Shown piece by piece: positions 7,728 to 15,610 of a stretch of 64,000 bases of DNA (position 1 is the stretch's first letter; every line of letters starts with the position of its first letter). The stretch lies in the NCBI RefSeq assembly GCF_016093545.1, contig NZ_JADKYX010000004.1, positions 62,001 through 126,000 of the forward strand. The letters run 5' to 3'. Below the pieces are notes generated by a model. It ran no database searches. It was not told the DNA's origin and was given only the letters and a program-made list of their open reading frames with translations. This stretch comes from Massilia rhizosphaerae. Its GTDB lineage: Bacteria > Pseudomonadota > Gammaproteobacteria > Burkholderiales > Burkholderiaceae_D. Position numbers and translations under genes: made by a program.

Positions 7728-10700
7728 CGGTCGGCGCGGTCGAAGCGGCCGAAGCGTAGCGCCAGCGCGGGCAGGACGAGCAGGTTGAGGAGGGTCGACG
7801 TGAACAGGCCACCGAGGATAACCACGGCCATCGGACCTTCGATTTCATTGCCCGGTTCCCCGCTTTGCAGCGCCAGCGGCAGCAGGCCCAGTCCCGTGAC
7901 CAGCGCCGTCATCAGGATCGGCGCCAGGCGCTCCGCGGCGCCCAGGGTCGCGGTGTCGGCGTTCCACGCGTGGCCGTCGACCTGCACCAAGTGCCGGTAG
8001 TGGGACACGAGCATGATCGAGTTGCGCAGCGTGATCCCGAACAGCGTCACGAAACCCACCATCGAACCGAGCGTGAGGTTGCCGCCGGTCGCGAACACCG
8101 TCAGCGCGCCGCCGACCAGCGCGAACGGCAGGTTCGTCATCACGAGGACCAGGCCGCGGGCGCTGCGCAAGGCCAGGTAGACGAGCAGGCAGATCGCGAC
8201 CGCCGCGACGGCGAAGTACATCATGAGGTCCCGTTGCGCGGCGGCCTGGGCCTGCGCTTCGCCGGCGAAGACGATGCTGTAGCCCCGCGGCAGCCTGACG
8301 GCCGCGCCGATGCGCTTGCGTGCCGCGTCGACGAACCGGCCGACCGGCACGCCGTTCACCTGGGCGGTGACGGTCTGCAGCCGCTGGGCGCCTTCGTGCA
8401 GGATCAGGTAGCGGCTGTCGGCCTGGCGGATGTCGGCCAGGCGGCCCAGCGGCACGATCGTGCCGTCGGCGGCGCGCAGCGGCAGCTCGGCGATCTGCGC
8501 CGGGCCGCGGCGCGCGTCGTCGGCCAGGATGACGGCGACGCCGACCACCGCATTGGCGTCGTAGACCTGCGCGACTTGCGCGCCCTGGTACGCCGTCTGG
8601 ACGGCGTCCATCACGTCGACGGGCGCGAAGCCCCGGCGCGCCAGCTGGTCCTGGCGCAGGCGGATGGTCAGCCCCGGCAGCGCCGCCGGCGCCTGCAGGG
8701 TGACGCCCGCGGCGCCCGGCACCGTGTTCAGCGCCTGCGCCACCTGCGCGCCGAGGCCGTCCAGCACGTCGAGATCGGGGCCGTAGACGTTGACGACGAC
8801 GGGTGCCGTGTAGCCGGCGATGGTTTCCTGCACCCGTTCGGTCAGGAAGGTTTCGGCCGTGAACACCAGTCCCGGAAAATCGGCGAGTTTCGCACGCAGC
8901 GCGCCCAGCGCCTGCTCTTGCTCGTCGGCGCCGAGCCCCGGTTCCAGCCCGACTTCGAATTCGCTGTACTGGGGGCCGAACACGTCGATCCCCTGCGCGG
9001 TGCGGCCGACCCGTTGCGCCACCGTGCGGACGGCCGGCACCTCGAGCAGGGCGTGGCTGACCCGTTCGCCCACGCGCAGCGATTCCTGGACCGACGTGCC
9101 CGGCGCCGCCTGCATGTGCAGGATGAAGTGCCCTTCGCGCAGCTCCGGCAGGAAGCCGCGGCTGAAGAACGGTAGCGCGATGAGCGCCGCCACGAGGAAG
9201 CTGCCGAAGACGAGCAGGGCGAGCGCCCAGTGTTCCTCGACCTCGTGCAGGATGGCCGTGTAGCGTACCTTCAGCCAGGCATACGCGCGCGGCTCCGCGA
9301 CGTCGTCGGCGCGGCCGGCCAGCAAGGTGTAGCACAAGGCCGGCGTCAGCGTCAGCGCCACCAGCAGCGAGGCCATGATGGCGAGGATGTACGCGGTGCC
9401 GAGCGGCGCGAACAGCTTGCCCGCCACGCCCGACAGCGTCAGCACGGGCAGGAAGATGGCGGCCACGGTGAAGGTCGCGTAGACCACCGCGCCGCGCACT
9501 TCCTGCGACGCGGCGATCACCACGTCGGCCGCGGGCTGCGGCTGCGGCAGGCGCCGGTTGGCGCGCAGGCGGCGATAGATGTTCTCGACGTCGATGATGG
9601 CGTCGTCGACGACTTCGCCCAGCGCGATGGCGAGGCCCCCCAGCGTCATCGTATTCAGCGGCACCTTGAAGTGATGCAGGACGATGATCGCGGTCAGCAG
9701 CGACAACGGAATCGCCGCCACCGAGATCAGCGCGGCCCGGACGTTGAACAGGAACAGGAAGAGCACGACGACGACCAGTGCCGCGCCGGCCAGCAAGGCG
9801 TTGCGCAGGTGGCCGACGGAGGTCGTGATGAAATCGGCGGGCCGGAACAGGTCCGCGTGCAGCTGGATGCCTTCGGCGTCGAACATCGGCTTGAGCGCGG
9901 CCAGCCGGCTTTCCACGTTGCGGGTGACGGAGACGATGTCCGAGCCGTACTGGTTGCTGACCATGAGGATGACGCCGGGCCGGCCCTGGATGGTCGCGCC
10001 GCTGACCGGCACCTCGCGTCCGGCGACGACCCGGCCGACGTCCGCCAGGCGCACGACGGCGCCGTTCTTGTGCAGCAGGACCACTTGTCCCAGCTGGGCC
10101 GCATCCATGGGCTGGCCGACCGTGTCGAGCACCAGGCGCTGGTTGGCGGTGTCGAGCACGCCCGCGCCGCGGATGCCCGTCGCGCGCCGTGCGGCGGCGG
10201 CGACGTCCTGCAGCGACAAGCCGAAGCGGACGAGCTGCGCCGGATCGACCTGGACCTGGATCTGCTTGACGTCGCCGCCGTAGATGCCGATGTCGGAGAC
10301 GCCGGGGCTGGCCAGCAGCCGCGGTTTCAGCGTCCACTCGGCGAAGCTGCGCAGGTCCATCTGCGAGCGCGTGCTCGAGGTCAAGCCGATCGCGAGCGTC
10401 ACGCTGGTCGAGGAACTCAACGGCGTCATCTTGGGCGACGCCACGCCGGCCGGCAAGGTCCCGGCGACGGTCGCCAGCTGTTCCGCCACCGTCTGGCGCG
10501 CGCGCCGGACGTCGGTCGACTCGTCGAAGATGAGCGTGACGACCGACACGCCCTGGATGGACTGCGAGCGCATCGAGCGCAGCCCGATGGCGCCGCCCAG
10601 CACGTTCTCGACGCGCTGCGTCACCAGTTGTTCGACCTGTTCGGCGGACAGGCCCGGCGCTTCGGTCTGGACGGTGACGAGCGGCGGCGCGAATTCCGGA

Positions 10701-10816
10701 AACACGTCGAGGCGCGACTGCGTCAGCGCGAAGATGCCGTAGCCGGCGAGCAGGCAGGCGAGGGCGAAGATCACGCCGCGCAGGCGGACCGAGAATTCGA
10801 TGATGGACGTGAGCAT
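7724..10816 (-). CDS. RND efflux pump, heavy-metal (CusA/CzcA) type permease
   Basis: 1030 residues, the normal length for the inner-membrane proton-driven pump of a tripartite efflux system. The N-terminal amphipathic start (MLTSIIEFSVRLRGVIFALA), FPEFAPPLVTVQTEAPGLS and the internal duplication of two periplasmic loops fit the CusA/CzcA (HME-RND) branch. The TM4 proton-relay stretch LAIALGEVVDDAIIDVENIYRRL is rich in acidic residues. It is the third gene after outer-membrane channel and adaptor, separated from the adaptor by 6 bp. Metal specificity cannot be assigned: no metal-binding cluster or metallochaperone is visible. Organic cation or solvent export is an alternative. Confidence 0.9.
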   Translation of the reverse strand: MLTSIIEFSVRLRGVIFALACLLAGYGIFALTQSRLDVFPEFAPPLVTVQTEAPGLSAEQVEQLVTQRVENVLGGAIGLRSMRSQSIQGVSVVTLIFDESTDVRRARQTVAEQLATVAGTLPAGVASPKMTPLSSSTSVTLAIGLTSSTRSQMDLRSFAEWTLKPRLLASPGVSDIGIYGGDVKQIQVQVDPAQLVRFGLSLQDVAAAARRATGIRGAGVLDTANQRLVLDTVGQPMDAAQLGQVVLLHKNGAVVRLADVGRVVAGREVPVSGATIQGRPGVILMVSNQYGSDIVSVTRNVESRLAALKPMFDAEGIQLHADLFRPADFITTSVGHLRNALLAGAALVVVVLFLFLFNVRAALISVAAIPLSLLTAIIVLHHFKVPLNTMTLGGLAIALGEVVDDAIIDVENIYRRLRANRRLPQPQPAADVVIAASQEVRGAVVYATFTVAAIFLPVLTLSGVAGKLFAPLGTAYILAIMASLLVALTLTPALCYTLLAGRADDVAEPRAYAWLKVRYTAILHEVEEHWALALLVFGSFLVAALIALPFFSRGFLPELREGHFILHMQAAPGTSVQESLRVGERVSHALLEVPAVRTVAQRVGRTAQGIDVFGPQYSEFEVGLEPGLGADEQEQALGALRAKLADFPGLVFTAETFLTERVQETIAGYTAPVVVNVYGPDLDVLDGLGAQVAQALNTVPGAAGVTLQAPAALPGLTIRLRQDQLARRGFAPVDVMDAVQTAYQGAQVAQVYDANAVVGVAVILADDARRGPAQIAELPLRAADGTIVPLGRLADIRQADSRYLILHEGAQRLQTVTAQVNGVPVGRFVDAARKRIGAAVRLPRGYSIVFAGEAQAQAAAQRDLMMYFAVAAVAICLLVYLALRSARGLVLVMTNLPFALVGGALTVFATGGNLTLGSMVGFVTLFGITLRNSIMLVSHYRHLVQVDGHAWNADTATLGAAERLAPILMTALVTGLGLLPLALQSGEPGNEIEGPMAVVILGGLFTSTLLNLLVLPALALRFGRFDRADR

Positions 10817-10822
10817 GGGCGG

Positions 10823-11848
10823 TCAGTCGTCGCGCAGCAAAGCGCGGCTTTCTTCCGACAGCAGCAGCTGGGCGCCCTGGACGACGACCGCTTCCCCGGG
10901 CGCGAAACCGCCGGACACGATGAAGCCGCCGTCGACGGGCAGGTCCGGCGCGATGCGCCGCCGTTCGAACGTCGTGCCGTCCGTCCGCACGTACGCCCAC
11001 GGCTGGCCGCCGTACCAGACGACGGCGTCGGCCGGGATGCGTAGCGCCGCCTGCGCCGGCGCGGCGAAGCGCCCGGTCACGCGCGTGCCGACGGCCAGCG
11101 GCGCGCCGGTCCGGTAGAACCAGGCCTGGCCCTGGATGCCGGGATCCGTCCGCGGCGACGCCGACACGAGGCGCGCGTCCACGGGGTGTTGCGCGTCGCC
11201 GGACAAGGCCAGCGACCGCGGCGCCGCCCCGTCCGCCGCCATGGACACGACGTGCACGAGGACTTCGCGGCGCGCCGCCAGCGCGCGCATCTCCGGCGAT
11301 GACGGGGCCATGGCCCACGACGCCAGCGCCGGCCCGAATTGCTGGCGCAACGCGGCGGCACTCGCGTCCACGGCGATGCGCGCGGCGGCGGCCCTGGCCC
11401 GCGCCGCTTCGGCGTCGGCACCGGCCGCGTCGAGCGCCTTGCGCGAGGCGTTGCGGCCGTCGTCGTACAGCGCCTGGATCCGCCGGCGTTCCGCGTCGCG
11501 CCGGCCGAGTTCCGCCTGCGCCGCCCGCAGCTCCGCACCGCCGGCCGCGTAGCGGCTGGACAGGTCGAGCAACGGCTGCACGTCGATCACCGTGCCGTAG
11601 ACGGCCGGGCCGGCGGCCGCCTGCGTCGCCGTCAGCACTTTTACCTGGATGCCGCTGCGCACCTGCGCGGCGTTGTCCACGGTGAGCGTCGTCACGCCGT
11701 CGTTCACCGCGATCGCGAACGCCTTGTGGATGGGCGCTTCGCGTTCGGCTTCGTCCGATTGTTCGTTCTTGCTGGCCAGGTGCGCGGCCAGCAGGGCGAG
11801 GGCCAGCAGCGCGGGCGCCGCGAGGAAGAGGTGTTTTACGATTTTCAT
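10823..11848 (-). CDS. RND efflux periplasmic adaptor (HlyD/CusB-like)
   Basis: 341 residues, linking the inner-membrane pump to the outer-membrane channel. The N-terminus (MKIVKHLFLAAPALLALALL) is a signal or anchor. A short charged region and beta-barrel/lipoyl-like segment (VYGTVIDVQPLLDLSSRY) follow. An Ala-rich helical hairpin covers about residues 100-170 (AELRAAQAELGRRDAERRR), then the C-terminal barrel (IPADAVVWYGGQPWAYVRTDG). The frame is open far upstream through the channel gene, but the ATG at 11848 overlaps the channel stop as ATGA and is the real start. Together with its neighbours it forms a CusCBA-order operon. Confidence 0.92.
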   Translation of the reverse strand: MKIVKHLFLAAPALLALALLAAHLASKNEQSDEAEREAPIHKAFAIAVNDGVTTLTVDNAAQVRSGIQVKVLTATQAAAGPAVYGTVIDVQPLLDLSSRYAAGGAELRAAQAELGRRDAERRRIQALYDDGRNASRKALDAAGADAEAARARAAAARIAVDASAAALRQQFGPALASWAMAPSSPEMRALAARREVLVHVVSMAADGAAPRSLALSGDAQHPVDARLVSASPRTDPGIQGQAWFYRTGAPLAVGTRVTGRFAAPAQAALRIPADAVVWYGGQPWAYVRTDGTTFERRRIAPDLPVDGGFIVSGGFAPGEAVVVQGAQLLLSEESRALLRDD

Positions 11849-13251
11849 GGCAAGTCGGTGACGGTGAGCGGCCGCTGGACGGCGTCTTCGATGCGGCCCA
11901 CGGCCTGCTGCACCTGGGTCGAGGCGTCGAGCGCGGCCAGGCGGGCGGCGAGTTCCGTTTTCCGTTCGAGTTCGAGGGCCACGCGGTCGTCCTCGCCCAG
12001 TTCGAAGGCGCGCTGCGTCGCCGCCAGCTGCGCGTGCTGCACGGCGAGTCGGCGGTCGGCCTGCCGCAACCCGTCGCGCGCGAGGCGATAGGCCATCAGG
12101 CCCGCGTCGAGTTCGGACCAGGCCTTCGCCTGCAGGCGCCTGACGTTGGCCGCGGCCTCCTGCCGGCGCGCGAGCGCTTCCGCGATCGGGCCTTCGTTGC
12201 GGTTGAAGAGGGGCAGCTCGATGCCGGCAAACTCGAAGCCGGGTTTGCGCACGCCCTGGTCGAAGGTATAGCCCGGGCCGAGGTGCACGTCCGGGTACTG
12301 CCGGGCGACTTCGAGTTGCAGCGCCGCCTGGCTGGCCTCGTAGGATTCCAGGGCGGCCAGCACGTCGGCCCGGTTGCGCAAGGCCCGCGTGCGCAGGTCG
12401 GGCACGGGCAGCGGCGGATCCGGCCGGTCGAATGCGGACAGGTCCAGCGCGACGCCGTCCAGGGCGTCCGGCTTCAGGCCGAGCAGGGTGGCGGCCTGGA
12501 TGCGGGCGGCGCCCAGCGCCTGGCGGGCGGCGAGCAGTTGCTCGTCCGATCGGATGGCCGCGAGGCGCTGCCGGTTCAGGTCCCGGGCCGATGCGTCGCC
12601 TGCCTTCAGCCGCGCTTCCAGCAGCGCGGCGAGCGACCGGTCGAGGTCCGCCTGCCGCTGGAGCAGGCGGATCGTTTCGGTCATGTGCGACACGACCAGC
12701 AACTGTTCCCGCAACCGGCTGCGCACGTTCCATGCCGTGTCGCCCACCTGCAGGCGCGCCGCGGCTGCCCGGTGCGTCGCGGCCGCGATGCGCGCGTCGC
12801 GCTTGCCGTGCGTTTCGATGGGAATGTCGAGGGCCAGTCCCAAGGTCCAGGGCGACTCGCCGTCCCTGGGGTTGAGCGCGCGCTGCAGGGGCAGTTGCAG
12901 CGTCGGATTCGGGCGCTGGCCGGCCGTCGTCACCGCGGCTTGCGCGGCGGCCAGCCGGGCCCGCGCCGCCTCGAGGTCGGGATTGAAATGGAAGGCCGCG
13001 AGGGTCAGCAGATCGAGCGTCCATGCCCGGGGCGGCCATGCGGGCGGCGTCTTGCCCTGGTACTTGGCCTGGTACTTGGCCTCGATGGCCCGTTTCAGCT
13101 CGGCCGAATCGAGCGACCGCGCCGCCAGCGCGCGCGCGCCGGACGCCGCGTCCAAGGGTTGCGGATCGTAGTGCCGGGTCGCGCAGGCGCCCAGCGACAG
13201 GCAGAGGACGAGCCCGACGGCGCCGGACCGGTGCGGAATTTTGTGCAGCAT
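11845..13251 (-). CDS. outer-membrane efflux channel, TolC/CusC-like lipoprotein
   Basis: 468 residues. The N-terminus has a lipoprotein signal with lipobox LSLGAC, so the mature protein should be acylated at Cys. Two outer-membrane-efflux repeats follow, each with long Ala/Arg/Leu helices (ARARLAAAQAAVTTAGQRPNP; EALARRQEAAANVRRLQAKA). It is the first gene of the efflux operon, translationally coupled to the adaptor. The promoter must lie in the roughly 90 bp between 13252 and the IS4 insertion at 13342. Any more distant control region from the divergent two-component system is now displaced by 1.5 kb. Confidence 0.92.
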   Translation of the reverse strand: MLHKIPHRSGAVGLVLCLSLGACATRHYDPQPLDAASGARALAARSLDSAELKRAIEAKYQAKYQGKTPPAWPPRAWTLDLLTLAAFHFNPDLEAARARLAAAQAAVTTAGQRPNPTLQLPLQRALNPRDGESPWTLGLALDIPIETHGKRDARIAAATHRAAAARLQVGDTAWNVRSRLREQLLVVSHMTETIRLLQRQADLDRSLAALLEARLKAGDASARDLNRQRLAAIRSDEQLLAARQALGAARIQAATLLGLKPDALDGVALDLSAFDRPDPPLPVPDLRTRALRNRADVLAALESYEASQAALQLEVARQYPDVHLGPGYTFDQGVRKPGFEFAGIELPLFNRNEGPIAEALARRQEAAANVRRLQAKAWSELDAGLMAYRLARDGLRQADRRLAVQHAQLAATQRAFELGEDDRVALELERKTELAARLAALDASTQVQQAVGRIEDAVQRPLTVTDLP

Positions 13252-13320
13252 GTGACGCGCAAAGTTTATGATGCCGGAACGTTAATGCACCAGACTTAGC
13301 AAATGCTTAGCACCTATCTC

Positions 13321-13341
13321 GGTAGGGTGGGCACCCTGTGC
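13321..13341. repeat. REP-like hairpin, left half, split by IS4 element
   Basis: GGTAGGGTGG followed by GCACCCTGTGC. If the IS at 13342-14824 and one copy of the 11-bp duplication are removed, this half joins the sequence at 14836 and regenerates a perfect GGTGGGCAC-CCT-GTGCCCACC hairpin like the other copies. The stretch is overlapped by CCTATCTCGGTAGG (13313-13326), whose exact inverted complement lies at 14900-14913 on the other side of the restored hairpin pair. Confidence 0.88.
13331..13341. repeat. target site duplication, left copy
   Basis: GCACCCTGTGC, identical to 14825-14835 on the other side of the IS. The duplicated bases are the inner stem and loop of a REP-like hairpin. Confidence 0.93.
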
Positions 13342-14824
13342 CAGCCCTTTAAAGGTGCTCCGTAGAGTGACTGCACGGACACGGCACAATTGGGCATAAA
13401 TCGCATCTAAGTGGCACAGGAGGAATGTGCCATGGTGATGAATGCGGTGATAGCGCGTTGCGCGGAGAAAAGTCCCGTGACGGTGATGGCGCGACTGGCG
13501 CTGCAACGCGCACTGGATCCGGCGTGGGTCGATGAGCTATTCGAACGCGAAGGTGGTGCGCAGTATCAAAGAGAGCTGTTGTTTTCGAAGACAGTGGAAC
13601 TGATGTCGGTGGTTGCGGTCGGGCTACGCCCGTCGGTTCATGCAGCCGCCCGGGACTGTCCGGACTTACCGGTATCGGTTCAGGCGCTGTATGACAAGAT
13701 CAAGCATACCGAACCGAATCTGGTACGAGCACTGGTAACCGGTAGCGCGGCACGTCTGAGCGATGTGCTGGCGCCGATGATTAAAGACGAAGCACCCATG
13801 GTGCCGGGTTACCGACTACGGATCGTGGATGGCAATCATTTACCGGCGAGCGAGAAGCGGCTCAAGCCTTTGCGCGGTTTCAGCGGCGCTCCGCTGCCGG
13901 GCCACTCGCTGGTTGTCTACGATCCGGACTTGGAAATGGTAGTGGATCTGGAGCCATGCGAAGACGCTTATAAACAGGAGCGGGCCGTGATGTCGTCATT
14001 GCTGGAGCGGGCGACGCCATGTGAGTTATGGATCGCCGACAGCGCTTTCAGCACACGAGCCATCCTGGGCGAATGGGAGCGCCGTGGTTGTGGTTTCATC
14101 GTGCGTGAGCATACCTGCACGCCCAATCCCCGTGTTCTCGAAGAGGCGTCTTACCAGGAGCGCGTCGAAACAGGCGACGTGTATGAACAAGCTGTGGAGT
14201 TCTCTGACGAAGCAGGAAATACAGTGACGCTAAGGCGCATTGAACTGCATTTGAAAGAGCCGACCCAGGGTGGAGAAACGGTCATTCGTATCCTGGCGAA
14301 TCTTCCTGGACAGCGTTTCACAGCAGGGGAGATAGCGCGCCTATATCGCCGTCGCTGGAAGATCGAGTCGATGTTCCAGAGGCTTGAATCTGTCTTGAAC
14401 AGCGAAGTAAGAACTCTCGCCCATCCCCGCGCAGCTTTACTAGCCTTCGGAGTCGCGGTACTGGCCTACAACGTCTTGACCGTCCTGCAGACGGCCGTCT
14501 GGGCGGCACACGGGCTGCGTGACAGCGACATCGAACTATCGCCGTTTTATGTCGCTGTCGAAGTCAGAGCCAACTACGAAGGCATGATGATGGCGACATC
14601 CCTCGGCTCGTGGAAGAAATTTGACGCCATGGCCGCGCCTCAGTTGAGTCACCTCCTGTTGGAAATCGCAGTTCATGCAAAGCCCAAAGCGCTGCGCAAG
14701 AGCCCTCGTGGTCCCAAACCTCCGAAAAAGAAAAGCACCCTTACGCCCGCAGACGCGCGCCGACATGTATCGACGGCGCGCGTCTTAAAGGAAGGGGGCT
14801 CTCATCGGGACCTTTAAAGGGCTG
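13342..14824 (+). mobile_element. IS4-family insertion sequence, complete (1483 bp)
   Basis: Both ends are readable. Terminal inverted repeats begin CAGCCCTTTAAAGGT: 15 perfect bases at 13342-13356 and 14810-14824, then partial similarity. The element is flanked by the 11-bp direct repeat GCACCCTGTGC at 13331-13341 and 14825-14835, a duplication length typical of IS4-type elements. One full-length transposase gene fills the interior, so the copy looks intact and fairly recent. The GC content is visibly lower than in neighbouring genes. Confidence 0.95.
13432..14817 (+). CDS. IS4-family transposase (DDE)
   Basis: 461 residues from the ATG at 13432, which has AGGAGG 8 bp upstream; an in-frame GTG at 13411 precedes that site and is less likely. 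DDE landmarks are the first Asp in IVDGNHLP, the second in WIADSAFST, and the IS4 signature YRRRWKIESMFQRLE carrying the Y-R-E-K pattern and catalytic Glu. The C-terminus is basic (RGPKPPKKK). No frameshift or internal stop is seen, so the enzyme should be active. Codon use and GC differ from the flanking efflux and regulator genes, as expected for a mobile gene. Confidence 0.96.
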   Translation: MVMNAVIARCAEKSPVTVMARLALQRALDPAWVDELFEREGGAQYQRELLFSKTVELMSVVAVGLRPSVHAAARDCPDLPVSVQALYDKIKHTEPNLVRALVTGSAARLSDVLAPMIKDEAPMVPGYRLRIVDGNHLPASEKRLKPLRGFSGAPLPGHSLVVYDPDLEMVVDLEPCEDAYKQERAVMSSLLERATPCELWIADSAFSTRAILGEWERRGCGFIVREHTCTPNPRVLEEASYQERVETGDVYEQAVEFSDEAGNTVTLRRIELHLKEPTQGGETVIRILANLPGQRFTAGEIARLYRRRWKIESMFQRLESVLNSEVRTLAHPRAALLAFGVAVLAYNVLTVLQTAVWAAHGLRDSDIELSPFYVAVEVRANYEGMMMATSLGSWKKFDAMAAPQLSHLLLEIAVHAKPKALRKSPRGPKPPKKKSTLTPADARRHVSTARVLKEGGSHRDL

Positions 14825-14835
14825 GCACCCTGTGC
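14825..14835. repeat. target site duplication, right copy
   Basis: GCACCCTGTGC, identical to 13331-13341. Removal of the IS plus one copy restores an uninterrupted palindrome. Confidence 0.93.
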
Positions 14836-14913
14836 CCACCATGCGTTCCTGCGGCGCATACGTTTGGTGGGCGGGGGCCGCCCACCCTACGAGTTCGCGC
14901 CTACCGAGATAGG
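14836..14913. repeat. REP-like hairpin, right half of split copy plus second unit
   Basis: 14836-14840 completes the hairpin disrupted by the IS. A second unit, GGTGGGCGG-GGG-CCGCCCACC, lies at 14866-14886 followed by CTACG. CCTACCGAGATAGG at 14900-14913 is the exact inverted complement of 13313-13326, so the original locus was a nested palindrome: outer 14-bp arms enclosing two facing hairpins. Confidence 0.85.
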
Positions 14914-14947
14914 TTCTTGGCACGGGCTCCGTCCGAAGAGAGGAAAC

Positions 14948-15610
14948 ATGCGGGTATTGTTGGTGGAAGACGACGAATCGATCGGCAGCGCGGTGGCGCA
15001 GGCGTTGCGCGGCGGCGGGTACACGGTCGACCGCGTGACGGACGGACAGGCGGCGCTGACGGCGGCCACGGTGGAGCAATACGCGCTGGTCCTGCTCGAC
15101 CTGGGCCTGCCCGGGCTGGACGGGCTGGACGTGCTGCGCCGCCTGCGCGACCGCCGCAACAAGGTGCCCGTGCTGGTGATGACGGCCCGCGCCGCCGTCG
15201 ACGAGCGCATCCACGGGCTCGACGCCGGCGCCGACGACTATCTCGTCAAGCCGTTCCACGTCGGCGAACTGCTGGCGCGCCTGCGCGCGCTCGTGCGCCG
15301 CCAGGGCGCGGACGTGCAGCCGGTCCTGCGCAACGGCGACCTGTCGCTGGACCCGTCGAGCCACGAGGTGGTCTTTCGCGGCGAGCCGCGCCGGCTGTCG
15401 GCGCGCGAATTCGCCGTGCTGCACGAATTCCTGCGCCGGCCCGGCACGATCTTGTCGCGCGCCGAGCTGGAGCAGCGGATCTACGGCTGGCACGACGAGG
15501 TGGAAAGCAATGCGATCGAATTCCTCATCCACAGCCTGCGCAAGAAACTCGACAGCGCGATCATCAAGAACGTGAGGGGCGTCGGATGGATGATTCCCAA
15601 GGCGGCGTGA
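14948..15610 (+). CDS. OmpR-family response regulator (QseB/PmrA/TctD-like)
   Basis: 220 residues beginning MRVLLVEDDESIG at the ATG at 14948 with an AGAGGA site just upstream. The receiver has the EDD pair, Asp in VLLDLGLPGLDG, Thr in VMTARAAVDERI and Lys in LVKPF. The winged helix (LSAREFAVLHEFLRRPG ... NAIEFLIHSLRKKLD) follows. The stop overlaps the kinase start by one base (TGATG). It is divergent from the RND efflux operon and is the natural candidate to control it and the downstream MFS gene, although an IS now separates the two sides. Confidence 0.95.
   Translation: MRVLLVEDDESIGSAVAQALRGGGYTVDRVTDGQAALTAATVEQYALVLLDLGLPGLDGLDVLRRLRDRRNKVPVLVMTARAAVDERIHGLDAGADDYLVKPFHVGELLARLRALVRRQGADVQPVLRNGDLSLDPSSHEVVFRGEPRRLSAREFAVLHEFLRRPGTILSRAELEQRIYGWHDEVESNAIEFLIHSLRKKLDSAIIKNVRGVGWMIPKAA

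Noticed and set aside
7845..11318. 1157-codon frame overlapping the heavy-metal RND pump
   Set aside because: Alternate frame of the pump gene on the same strand, Arg/Gly/Ala-rich without structure.
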